This document shows positions 1 through 7,248 of a stretch of 8,546 nt of DNA, in pieces. The position numbers and the translations under genes are program-made. Each line of letters begins with the position of its first letter. Within the stretch, counting starts at the first letter, position 1. Under the pieces are notes generated by a model that saw only the letters and a program-made list of their open reading frames with translations, was not told the DNA's origin and did not search any database. The DNA lies in assembly GCA_964510525.1 (NCBI GenBank), contig CAZECE010000131.1, positions 1 through 8,546 on the forward strand, written 5' to 3'. The DNA is from CAZECE01 sp964510525. Lineage in GTDB: Bacteria; Pseudomonadota; Gammaproteobacteria; Pseudomonadales; JANQJO01.

Positions 1-1251
1 GGAAGCAACGTTTTAGCGATGGAATACAATGCCTTGGTTGGCAGTAGTTTGAGATACACCAATAACATTGGTTTGACGCGTCAGAACGATGATGATCTGA
101 TCAGCGTGATCAATGCGGAGCTAGTCGGGAATCATCTCGGAAGATATACGCGAGTTGATTTGAATATGTTGGCCAGTGAGTTGAATTATGCTGAAAATAG
201 TGTGCCTGATCAGACTCGTATTCATGGGGTTGGTTTTGTTGAGTTTTTTACAGCCAGTCAGGCATTGACTTGGTTTATCAGAGATCTGGAGCAAAACTTC
301 GTTATAGATCCTATTTTAGCTGATTTGCCTGAAAATCGAGTGCAAAGGCGCGTTGTGTCTACCGGGCCAAAGGTGCAAATAGACTTAAATCTTAAAAATA
401 AGCTTGAATTAGCCGCCACTGAGACTCAAACGTTTACGGATCAGGACAATTCCAATGATGCTCGCAGGCGTAGTATTCAAATAAATTTGGCTCGTCAGAA
501 CGCTGAGACTTTAAGAGCTGAATTGGAACTTAATCATAATGAATTCGAATTTGATCGAGCAACTGATTATCTTGAAGATATTTACCTGTTCAGTTTGGTG
601 AAAGACATGGGGAATCACCGGCTAACTTGGAGTATTGGTGAGTCAAACATCCGCCGCAAGAACCGAGATGATTTTAAAAGTCCAATTTATGAGGCTATAT
701 GGCGTATAACCCATTCGAAATTAATGGCGACTTTAAATGTTCGACGCCTAGTCACAAACGGTGTGATAGGAAATACGGATTTAATCGTAACGGACCCTGA
801 GTTCGAAAATACCGATAGCAATATTAATGATGGCAGCTTACAAAAAAACCGCGTGCTTGGTTTAAGCGTTCAGGCACCTCTTCTTTCTGACGAGACAATA
901 GGGCGCTTCCGAGTTTTTAGGACTGACGAACAGATAGAGGGTCAAGATGCTGTGAATGTTACTACAGGAGGTGATATCAGTATAACCAAGGTGTTGTCGA
1001 TCAATTCACAAGGGAGTGTATTTGGAAGTATGAGAGCTTTTGAGCGGGGTGAGGCTGCTGCCGCTGGGAGAACTGACGCCACTGAAAATCAACTGGTTGG
1101 GTTGAGTTACCAAAAAAGACCCTCAAATAAAGTTACCTTGGGCATGATTATGGATTATGGCACCAGGGAGTTGATGTTTGATAATTCTGAGAGAACGGAG
1201 ACATACAGAGGGACATCTGTTACTTTTTCGATTAATTATCGTCTAAGGTAA
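1..1251 (+). CDS. XrtA/PEP-CTERM system-associated outer-membrane beta-barrel protein (TIGR03016-like), 5'-truncated
   Basis: The reading frame is open from base 1 (GSNVLA before the first internal Met at base 19), so the gene starts outside the window and 416 C-terminal residues are visible. The protein has no internal hydrophobic helices. It consists of short alternating polar/hydrophobic stretches separated by Asp/Asn-rich turns (for example around NDDDLI near the visible N-terminus and DQDNSND in the middle), as expected of an outer-membrane beta-barrel. Its layout and its position just upstream of the deacetylase, acyltransferase and exosortase match the TIGR03016 family of XrtA-linked exopolysaccharide loci, thought to serve in polysaccharide export or surface attachment; its exact role is unproven. 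The chain ends VTFSINYRLR, with Arg rather than the aromatic residue usual at the end of outer-membrane barrels. Family assignment is by pattern and context; a generic surface porin-like protein is the alternative. Confidence 0.8.
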   Translation, partial: GSNVLAMEYNALVGSSLRYTNNIGLTRQNDDDLISVINAELVGNHLGRYTRVDLNMLASELNYAENSVPDQTRIHGVGFVEFFTASQALTWFIRDLEQNFVIDPILADLPENRVQRRVVSTGPKVQIDLNLKNKLELAATETQTFTDQDNSNDARRRSIQINLARQNAETLRAELELNHNEFEFDRATDYLEDIYLFSLVKDMGNHRLTWSIGESNIRRKNRDDFKSPIYEAIWRITHSKLMATLNVRRLVTNGVIGNTDLIVTDPEFENTDSNINDGSLQKNRVLGLSVQAPLLSDETIGRFRVFRTDEQIEGQDAVNVTTGGDISITKVLSINSQGSVFGSMRAFERGEAAAAGRTDATENQLVGLSYQKRPSNKVTLGMIMDYGTRELMFDNSERTETYRGTSVTFSINYRLR

Positions 1252-1299
1252 TGAAGAGGATGACTGTAACAATAGTTTAGATTGTCGGATATAAAAACA

Positions 1300-2127
1300 A
1301 TGAAAACACATGCTTTAACGATTGATGTTGAAGATTATTTTCAAGTAGGCGCATTTGAGAAAAATCTGCTAATTTCACAATGGGATACCTTTCCACCCAG
1401 GGTGGAGCAAAATACAGAGAAGCTCTTAAGTTTGTTTGATGAGTTTAACGTGAAAGCCACATTCTTTACATTAGGGTGGGTAGCGCAAAGGTTTCCTGCT
1501 CTCATTAAAAAAATTCATCAAGCAGGCCATGAAATGGCAAGTCATGGCATGATGCATCAACGCGCTTCTCGACAAACTCAAAAGGAATTTAAGCAAGATG
1601 TTGCTGACTCAAAGCAACTATTAGAAGATCTGATTGGCGAACCTATTTTGGGGTACCGTGCTCCCAGCTTCTCGGTGACGAAAGAGAATCAGTGGGTGTA
1701 TGACATTCTCGCTGAACAAGGGTATCGCTACAGTTCCAGTGTGTACCCTGTAGCGCATGATCACTATGGTATTCCAGATGCGCCGCGTTCACGCTATACA
1801 ACACCTTCGGGTATTGATGAGATCCCGTTAAGCACATTACCAATGTTTGGAAAAAATGTGCCCATATCGGGAGGTGGTTACTTTCGATTATACCCATATT
1901 GTTTGAGCCAGCGACTGATAAAACAGTTTTCCAAACATAATGACTTTCCGTATATCTTTTATCTTCACCCATGGGAAGTGGACCCTGAACAGCCAAAAAT
2001 ATCGGAAGCTTCGTTGAAATCACGTTTCAGGCATTATCTGAATTTAACGAAAACAGAGGGTCGATTAAGGCGGTTGATACAGGATTTTGAATGGAGTTCC
2101 ATGGCCCAGTGTTACGGGTACACGTAA
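1300..2127 (+). CDS. XrtA-associated polysaccharide deacetylase (NodB domain, DUF3473 type)
   Basis: This 275-residue protein is a carbohydrate esterase family 4 deacetylase, expected to remove N- or O-acetyl groups from the exopolysaccharide made by this locus. The NodB motifs are intact: TIDVEDYF with metal/base aspartates at D9 and D12, the metal-binding HxxxH in SHGMMH (H82, H86), GYRAPSF (R120), the DEIPLST segment around 172-179, and FYLHPWEVDP (H223). DVEDYFQV at the extreme N-terminus, the GGGYFRLYP segment and the LHPWE C-terminal region are typical of the TIGR03006/DUF3473 subfamily found beside exosortase A. There is no signal peptide, which is usual for the subfamily and implies a cytoplasmic or membrane-peripheral site. 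I chose the ATG at 1300 because it leaves the usual few residues before the first motif. An in-frame TTG at 1282 would add six residues but has no ribosome site. The site before 1300 is also weak (GGAT, 9 nt away). The stop overlaps the next gene's start. Confidence 0.93.
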   Translation: MKTHALTIDVEDYFQVGAFEKNLLISQWDTFPPRVEQNTEKLLSLFDEFNVKATFFTLGWVAQRFPALIKKIHQAGHEMASHGMMHQRASRQTQKEFKQDVADSKQLLEDLIGEPILGYRAPSFSVTKENQWVYDILAEQGYRYSSSVYPVAHDHYGIPDAPRSRYTTPSGIDEIPLSTLPMFGKNVPISGGGYFRLYPYCLSQRLIKQFSKHNDFPYIFYLHPWEVDPEQPKISEASLKSRFRHYLNLTKTEGRLRRLIQDFEWSSMAQCYGYT

Positions 2128-3242
2128 TGGTGAAACCGCTGGGTTATCACGTTACCATGACACCCGATTATGCGGTTGATGCATTAGAGGCTGAGTGGCG
2201 CGAACTGGAAGAGACATCACATAACAAATCCTTTTTTCTCTCATGGCCTTGGATTGAAACCTGGCTCACTGTGTATCAACCCGTTTGTCAGGTGTTGCGT
2301 ATTTATTATCAAGATGCGTTGGTTGGCATAGGGTTGCTAGTAGCTAACCAGCAGCGTCGGCGTCTTGGTCTTAAATTTAATCGTCTTTTGTTAAATCAAA
2401 CTGGATTAGTGAATCAAGATCAGATTTGGACAGAATATAACAGCTTTTTAATGATGCCTGAGCACGAGAAAAAAGGCATGCAATCCATTGTTGAATTTTT
2501 GGCTAAGGTGCGAAAGCCGGATTGGCAAGAGCTTTGGTTATCCGGGATCACTGAGAGCGTATATAAAAATATGAGTGCTCGGATAGAATCTCTGGGGTTG
2601 AGGCAACATCAACGGTGGTCTGTTCTCAGTTACGGCGTCGATTTAGCCGCGTTAAGGCAACAGAAGAAGGGTTATTTAAGCCGTTGTTCACGTAATACAA
2701 GGTATCAGATACGTCGATCGGAGCGGTATTATCAAGCATTAGGCGCTGTATCGTTGCGGAAAGCGGAAACAGCGGATGAAGCGTTGGCCTTTTTTGAAGA
2801 AACGGAGCCCTTGCATCTAAGCCGTTGGCCGGATTCCAGTGGGTTCTCAAATTCGGATTTTTGTAACTTTCATCGTCATTTGATTGAAACACATTGGCAA
2901 ACGGGTTGCGTGCACTTTTGGAAACTAAGTTGTGCTCAAAAGACTTGTGCGCTTATATACAGTTTTTATTACCAAAACCGCGTTTATTTTTATTTTTCTG
3001 GTGTCTTGAATGAGAGTGTGTCTGTTGCAAGGCCAGGTTTGTTATGCCACTCCCTTTGTTTGCAGCATTATTTAGAGGTAGGTGCTGAATATTATGACTT
3101 CATGGGGGGAGAAGAGCGTTATAAAGCGAGCCTGGCGGATTGTTCTGAGAACATCATGGGCATTTCTTTGCAAAAAAACTGCTGGCCTGTGCTAGTTGAG
3201 CATGGCGCTCGAAAAGTTAAGCGTTTTATTCAAGGCCTATGA
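2127..3242 (+). CDS. GNAT-family acyltransferase, CelD/BcsL-like (FemAB-like, Acetyltransf_6)
   Basis: This 371-residue soluble protein looks like the double-GNAT CelD/BcsL (PF13480, FemAB-like) family, which transfers acyl or aminoacyl groups in cell-envelope or polysaccharide synthesis. Supporting segments are FFLSWPWIETWL (36-47), typical of the N-terminal half; the basic YLSRCSRNTRYQIRRSERYY stretch (183-202), matching the family's LSxNxRxxIRR motif; and PGLLCHSL...YYDFMGGEERYKASLAD (303-338), matching the cofactor-side PGxLLH...YDFxxGxxxYK signature. It fills the place where XrtA loci normally carry the FemAB-related TIGR03019 protein, so a role in modifying the polysaccharide or a linked peptide is inferred; substrate and donor are unknown. 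It has ten cysteines, rather many for a cytoplasmic enzyme of this size. The start is uncertain. ATG 2127 forms a TAATG junction with the deacetylase stop and has no clear Shine-Dalgarno. ATG 2091 has AGGA six bases upstream and would add 12 residues within the deacetylase gene. Confidence 0.85.
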   Translation: MVKPLGYHVTMTPDYAVDALEAEWRELEETSHNKSFFLSWPWIETWLTVYQPVCQVLRIYYQDALVGIGLLVANQQRRRLGLKFNRLLLNQTGLVNQDQIWTEYNSFLMMPEHEKKGMQSIVEFLAKVRKPDWQELWLSGITESVYKNMSARIESLGLRQHQRWSVLSYGVDLAALRQQKKGYLSRCSRNTRYQIRRSERYYQALGAVSLRKAETADEALAFFEETEPLHLSRWPDSSGFSNSDFCNFHRHLIETHWQTGCVHFWKLSCAQKTCALIYSFYYQNRVYFYFSGVLNESVSVARPGLLCHSLCLQHYLEVGAEYYDFMGGEERYKASLADCSENIMGISLQKNCWPVLVEHGARKVKRFIQGL

Positions 3243-4771
3243 CGATCTTAAAATGGGTTATTGATCATAATCATCGACTGCGAGCTTTTTTGCTAGCATT
3301 GGTCTTACTTTTGGCTTGGATAGGGGTATTCGGCCAGGTCGTTGTCAATGCCGTTTTGGTGTGGGCTGAAAATGATATCTACACCTTGTCTTTTTTTGTC
3401 GTGCCAACAGTCGTTTGGTTGATTTGGCGCTTGCGTCACCGTTGGCTGGCTGAAATGCCCAAGAGTCAATATGTAGTTGGCGGTGGGCTGCTCGTGTTAG
3501 TGGGGCTTATTCATCTCGTCGGGATGGCAAGCGAGCTTCAAGTGCTCTCTCATTTTGCAGCCTTTGCGTCATTGCCGGCTGTTTTATGGATCGTCTTGGG
3601 TTATCAAGTGATTCGTAGGATGTGGTTTCCTTTGTGTTTTCTTATGTTCTGTGTCCCTGTGGGGGAGGAGTTGGTGCCTTTATTACAAGGCTGGACTACT
3701 GATCTTGCAGTGCCCATTTTAAAGGTTTTTAATATTCCAGTTTTTCGTGAAGGTTTGTTTATTGAAATACCCTCAGGCCGTTTTGTTGTGGCTGAAGCCT
3801 GTTCTGGTATCCGGTTTTTTGTGGCCTCCATACTCTGCGGTGTGCTCTATGCGTATTTAAGCTACCGATGTATCAGTAAACGAATTCTCTTTTGTTCATT
3901 AGTGGTACTGTTTCCAATATTGGCCAATGCGCTGAGAGTGGTAGGCATTGTGATGATTGGGCATTGGTTTGGAATGAATCATGCGAGCGGTTTTGATCAT
4001 TTGTTATTTGGATGGGGCTTCTTTGGTTTGGTAATGGCTTGTTTAATTTTGTTGGGTGAAGTACTGCGCTCACCCCACGATAAGCTGGTTAAAGAACAAG
4101 TGTTGTCGCTAAGCCATCTTGAAAAACAGCGTTGGGAACATTTTAATGCTTGGCCAGCAGCTTTGTTTGTTTGTGTGATTCTCGTGGTGATCCTTGTTTG
4201 GCAACAAGTCATTTTGCGCGTGCCTGTACTCGCTCAAGAATCTGATAAATTGAAACATTTCGAAAGTTTTATAATCATGCAGCCGCTGTCGGAAGACAGT
4301 TGGCGACCTCAATATGTTCGAAGTTCTCATCAGCTAACAGGTGTCTCGACCAAAGACCCAAGCATCGATGTTCATGTTTTTTGGTACACAGATTCACGCC
4401 TAGGCGAAGGGGAGTTGATCTCATCACTTAACCGCTTGGTAGATTCAGGTCAGTGGGTATTGGTATCAACTGATAGAGTGGCCAGTCTCCACGAAAATGC
4501 TTTTACAGCGGTATTGCTTGAGATCAGTTCAGCAAGAGGTGAGCGGCGTTGGGTAACGTATTGGTACGAAGTGGGTGGCGCGCAGTTGATGAATCCTGTT
4601 GCAGTAAAATTATGGCAAGCTTGGTTATTATTGATTGGGAAGAGTGATGCCGGGGCTTTGGTGGCGTTATCCAGTTCGTCAGATGATGTGGCTTCTAAAG
4701 AAGAGGCAAAGGCGGCTTTTCTAAACGTGTTGTCTTATGGAGGTAATAAAATGTCTCTCATTGAAGAGTAG
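3239..4771 (+). CDS. xrtA: Exosortase A with C-terminal EpsI-type domain
   Basis: This 510-residue integral membrane protein is the PEP-CTERM sorting transpeptidase/protease XrtA (EpsH). It is thought to cut PEP-CTERM proteins at the inner membrane and pass them to the cell surface in step with exopolysaccharide production. The catalytic triad is complete: Cys188 in VAEACSGIR, Arg233 in LANALR, and His254 in GFDHLLFGWGFF. About eight or nine hydrophobic segments lie between residues 16 and 275, and one more at 305-323 precedes a soluble domain. That domain (about 330-475) carries EpsI-like features (HVFWYTDSRLGEGELISSLN, WVTYWYEVGG) and is normally fused to exosortase A. The last ~35 residues are Ser/Glu/Lys-rich and look unstructured. 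The start is fixed by the ATGA overlap with the acyltransferase stop, with AAGG close upstream. No PEP-CTERM target is encoded in the window, so substrates must lie elsewhere. Confidence 0.95.
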   Translation: MTILKWVIDHNHRLRAFLLALVLLLAWIGVFGQVVVNAVLVWAENDIYTLSFFVVPTVVWLIWRLRHRWLAEMPKSQYVVGGGLLVLVGLIHLVGMASELQVLSHFAAFASLPAVLWIVLGYQVIRRMWFPLCFLMFCVPVGEELVPLLQGWTTDLAVPILKVFNIPVFREGLFIEIPSGRFVVAEACSGIRFFVASILCGVLYAYLSYRCISKRILFCSLVVLFPILANALRVVGIVMIGHWFGMNHASGFDHLLFGWGFFGLVMACLILLGEVLRSPHDKLVKEQVLSLSHLEKQRWEHFNAWPAALFVCVILVVILVWQQVILRVPVLAQESDKLKHFESFIIMQPLSEDSWRPQYVRSSHQLTGVSTKDPSIDVHVFWYTDSRLGEGELISSLNRLVDSGQWVLVSTDRVASLHENAFTAVLLEISSARGERRWVTYWYEVGGAQLMNPVAVKLWQAWLLLIGKSDAGALVALSSSSDDVASKEEAKAAFLNVLSYGGNKMSLIEE

Positions 4772-4807
4772 AAGCAGCAAAAACAGGCACGCATTGTGCT
4801 GACTTAG

Positions 4808-4836
4808 TCGAAAATACATCGGTTTATGAGTATACT
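4808..4836 (+). promoter_or_regulatory. Putative sigma-70 promoter upstream of the membrane glycosyltransferase gene
   Basis: Within the 111-bp gap after xrtA there is TATACT (4831-4836), a 5/6 match to the -10 consensus. It is preceded at 17 bp by TCGAAA (4808-4813), a 4/6 match to the -35 consensus. Transcription would begin near 4843 and leave a leader of about 40 nt before the ATG at 4883. The gap, together with the loss of the overlapping start/stop junctions seen upstream, supports separate initiation here. No convincing terminator for the xrtA operon precedes it, so readthrough is also possible. Confidence 0.4.
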
Positions 4837-4882
4837 GCCGGCCAAAGAAACGAATAATAAACAGTCATTACGGTAGAAGAAC

Positions 4883-6862
4883 ATGCTAAAAAATGCCCTC
4901 GACTTGAGGATAGCTCCTCATTTTTTTACCACCATTGATCCAAGTCAAAGGTCTTTAGGCCGTAAGACGTTTTTACTGATCCTCGCTGCGATCATCTTGC
5001 TGTCAATCGTGCCACGTTTTTACGAACTCGATCGGCTTGGTTTTTACAGTGATGAGGAAATTAGCTCCACCGCTTCCTTCTACTACTTTAAAGACGGCTA
5101 CCCTCACCAAGAAAGTGGCATGCCGTATTTTAGAGCGTTCTCTCACACCCTGGGCAATCAGCTTTTTTTATCCAACGACACATTAACCGAGGAACACCAG
5201 TATCGGCTGTTCTCGGCGCTAACTGGTGTTGGCTTTATTTTGCTTTTTGCGTTGCTGGTCCGGCCACTTGCTGGAGATTGGCCTACCCTCATAGCAACTT
5301 TACTTTTATGTTTGTCGGACTGGCATATAACGCTTTCACGAGAGGCTAGGATGTATGGACCCTTTATCCTATTTTTTACCATATCTTTATTGTGCATGTG
5401 GAATTACATCTCAACGAAAAAGCCCATCTACACTATTACCGGTATTATCTTAGCCGCCATAGCAATTAACCTGCATATCATGGGGGCTCTTTTAAGTGCC
5501 ATTCTACTCGCACCCTTCCTGACATCCCGCCGCTTAGAAGCGCCGGTGAAGTGGCTTTCATTGTCTTCATTGATTGTGATATTTGCCTTAATTAATCAAA
5601 AACTAACGAAACAGGATACCAAAACTTGGTTTGCATCTGTCGATCATTCCACTGATCTGAGCTTGGCGGAACGCATGAGCATATTCTCAGTTCCAGACTA
5701 CCTTGCCAATATTCCCCTGATGGCAGTAATCGCTATTGTGCTACTGACTCTTGCAAGCACTCCTTTGCTGTATCAATTGAGTAAACAGCAATGCGATCAT
5801 GCCCTGGGGCGCTTGGCATGGGTAATGGTTTCGATTGCTTCAATTGGCGTGATGTGTATTGGGCAGGTGTACGCAGCAGCGCTTTTGCTGTTGTCATTGC
5901 TGGCCATGAGTAAAGCCCCGGTTAAGCTCTGGGCTGAAAAAAAGACCGTTTTATTCTTATGCGCAGGCATATTTCTCGCGGGTGTTTTGCTTAATTTGTA
6001 TTTAAACCAAAGTATTAATTTTCTGTTTAAACTTCCTTTCCCTTACCTAATCTTTTTCGCAAAAAAATACTCAATCCTCGCCGGCTTGTTTGTATGGGGG
6101 TGCGTGGTCGCGCTTTTTTTTAAGGGCGCAAAGGACTGGAACAAGGCCTTTATTCTGGGGGCGACGGTGCCCTTTATCTGTATTGGCATGGTCGTTAAGA
6201 ATTATCATGACATTCGTTACATCGTGCCTGCCTATCCGTTTATTCTTCTGGTGGCCTCTGTGGGCTTTATTGATCTAAGTCATCGTCTCGCAAGTGCTTT
6301 GTTGCACCCTAGATTGCACACCCTCGCACTGTGTGCCTTACTCATCCTGGTGGGCTTTGTCTCTGGCCACGGCATTCAAAGCGCACACTATGCTGCCACA
6401 TTAGACTATGGCTCTAAAATACCGGGAAAGCTTTGGCCATACCCTGATCACAAAACCACGGGTCAGTTTGTGAAAAGCCAGCTCATGCCAGAGGATATTG
6501 TGATAGCCGAAGATGCCTTACAACAAATGTGGTATGTTGGGCGTGTTGACTACTGGCTAAGATCTAGAGGGACTACTCGAACGGCTTACTATGTGGATGA
6601 ACGCGGTCAGTCTCGCAATATTTACACAAATGCGTTGGCACTAACCCAGGGCGCTATTGATCAGATACAATACGCTAACGGGCGAACTTGGGTGATCACA
6701 TCTGCGGAAACACGAGATTATTGGTCTTACAATTTAAGTGACTATCAGCTTAAGTGGCTCAATGAGCTCAGGGCTTCCAGTGCTCCAGTTTATGTTGGGG
6801 AAGATAAATTGACCGAAGTGTATGTAATAGAGCCGCGTTCAGATCGAATTGCACACGATTGA
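4883..6862 (+). CDS. GT-C fold membrane glycosyltransferase, GT39/ArnT-like
   Basis: This 659-residue polytopic protein resembles the PMT/ArnT (GT39, PF13231-type) glycosyltransferases that move a sugar from a polyprenyl-phosphate donor to a periplasmic acceptor. After a cytoplasmic N-terminus (1-28) and a first membrane helix (29-45), the first periplasmic loop carries the acidic motif FYSDEEI (D57, E58, E59), where this superfamily places its catalytic acid. Other family features are REARMYGPF (153-161) after RLFSALTG, and DIRYIVPAYPFILL (443-456). About ten more helices reach to residue ~490, followed by a periplasmic domain (about 515-655) containing DIVIAEDALQQMWYVGRVDYWLRS, a pattern common in the C-terminal part of such enzymes. 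The ATG at 4883 has only a weak purine-rich ribosome site (AGAAGA). Its position next to the exosortase operon suggests glycosylation of the exopolysaccharide, a lipid carrier or a surface protein; acceptor and donor cannot be read from the sequence. Confidence 0.8.
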   Translation: MLKNALDLRIAPHFFTTIDPSQRSLGRKTFLLILAAIILLSIVPRFYELDRLGFYSDEEISSTASFYYFKDGYPHQESGMPYFRAFSHTLGNQLFLSNDTLTEEHQYRLFSALTGVGFILLFALLVRPLAGDWPTLIATLLLCLSDWHITLSREARMYGPFILFFTISLLCMWNYISTKKPIYTITGIILAAIAINLHIMGALLSAILLAPFLTSRRLEAPVKWLSLSSLIVIFALINQKLTKQDTKTWFASVDHSTDLSLAERMSIFSVPDYLANIPLMAVIAIVLLTLASTPLLYQLSKQQCDHALGRLAWVMVSIASIGVMCIGQVYAAALLLLSLLAMSKAPVKLWAEKKTVLFLCAGIFLAGVLLNLYLNQSINFLFKLPFPYLIFFAKKYSILAGLFVWGCVVALFFKGAKDWNKAFILGATVPFICIGMVVKNYHDIRYIVPAYPFILLVASVGFIDLSHRLASALLHPRLHTLALCALLILVGFVSGHGIQSAHYAATLDYGSKIPGKLWPYPDHKTTGQFVKSQLMPEDIVIAEDALQQMWYVGRVDYWLRSRGTTRTAYYVDERGQSRNIYTNALALTQGAIDQIQYANGRTWVITSAETRDYWSYNLSDYQLKWLNELRASSAPVYVGEDKLTEVYVIEPRSDRIAHD

Positions 6863-6877
6863 GATTAATGCGAGCAC

Positions 6878-6912
6878 ATGGCCGTTTAAGCGGCTTCTGC
6901 TAAAACGGCTAT
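6878..6912. repeat. Inverted repeat at the junction of two convergent genes (possible weak terminator)
   Basis: ATGGCCGTTT (6878-6887) pairs with AAACGGCTAT (6903-6912) over 10 bp with one G-T wobble, leaving a 15-nt loop. A shorter alternative stem, GCCG/CGGC (6881-6884 with 6891-6894), uses the same left arm. The repeat begins 16 bp after the glycosyltransferase stop and spans the stop codon of the minus-strand Tat protein. Neither side has a T-tract, so it is not a canonical intrinsic terminator. It could still block readthrough or stabilise the 3' ends of the converging transcripts. Confidence 0.3.
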
Positions 6913-7248
6913 TGTTGCGGCTTCAACCTTGCTGAGTATCAACCCCTCCACTTCAAAAAGCTCGCCCTCTGCAAAGTCTAGAGTGACTTCAGTACGTACC
7001 TTTGATAGGAGTACTGAAGTATCCGTATCCACGTCTTCATTTCCAAGCCTACTTAGAAGATAGGCTCTCGGGGGAGTCTTTTCACGTGCAAGCCAGGCTT
7101 TTAATACTGCTTTAAACTCTTCAGATTGGGCGTATAGTCTCACGTCTTCATTCTTTAGTTGTTTCACGCCACCAGTTAACAGGGAGTAAGTTAATGGAAT
7201 GGAGGCTATGGATCCAAATAATAATCCCCTGCGTGATACGTCAGTCAT
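6886..7248 (-). CDS. Small Tat-signal protein, probable small (gamma-like) subunit of the adjacent GMC dehydrogenase
   Basis: This 120-residue protein begins MTDVSRRGLLFGS. A twin-arginine motif (R6, R7) and a hydrophobic stretch to about residue 26 indicate Tat-dependent export. No clear AxA cleavage site is visible, so it may stay as an anchor. The rest has no recognised catalytic motif. Its C-terminal segment (about 92-118, FAEGELFEVEGLILS...) resembles small Tat proteins encoded beside GMC oxidoreductases, such as gluconate 2-dehydrogenase subunit 3-type and FAD-glucose dehydrogenase gamma subunits. In the latter family the small subunit carries the Tat signal that exports the large one. 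At 120 residues it is shorter than those relatives, which are usually over 150. The start at 7248 is well supported: GAGGAG lies 10 nt upstream, inside the end of the GMC gene, and the genes overlap by 8 bp. Function is inferred from context. Confidence 0.72.
   Translation of the reverse strand: MTDVSRRGLLFGSIASIPLTYSLLTGGVKQLKNEDVRLYAQSEEFKAVLKAWLAREKTPPRAYLLSRLGNEDVDTDTSVLLSKVRTEVTLDFAEGELFEVEGLILSKVEAATIAVLAEAA
6986..7020. repeat. Perfect 10-bp inverted repeat inside the Tat protein gene
   Basis: ACTTCAGTAC (6986-6995) and GTACTGAAGT (7011-7020) are exact reverse complements separated by 15 nt; the left part of the spacer continues as GTAC. The repeat lies wholly within the coding sequence and on the minus strand encodes the TSVLLSKVRTEVT region. 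It has no T-tract. It could form an mRNA hairpin or be a chance palindrome. Confidence 0.5.

Noticed and set aside
19..1251. Treating the ATG at base 19 as the true start of the barrel protein.
   Set aside because: The frame is open to base 1, there is no signal peptide after that Met although an outer-membrane protein needs one, and there is no ribosome site; the gene is cut by the window edge.
1643..2023. A 126-codon minus-strand open frame inside the deacetylase gene.
   Set aside because: It lies opposite conserved NodB motifs, shows no domain or ribosome site, and is a shadow of the real gene.
4786..4799. GCAC/GTGC hairpin after xrtA as an intrinsic terminator.
   Set aside because: The stem is only 4 bp with no following T-tract, too weak to call.
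6061..6067. A run of seven As in the glycosyltransferase gene, phased as A_AAA_AAA, as a possible programmed -1 frameshift site.
   Set aside because: The main frame continues intact for 265 more codons with conserved family motifs, the 62-residue overlapping frame at 6090-6278 is in the +1 frame rather than -1, and no supporting downstream structure was seen.
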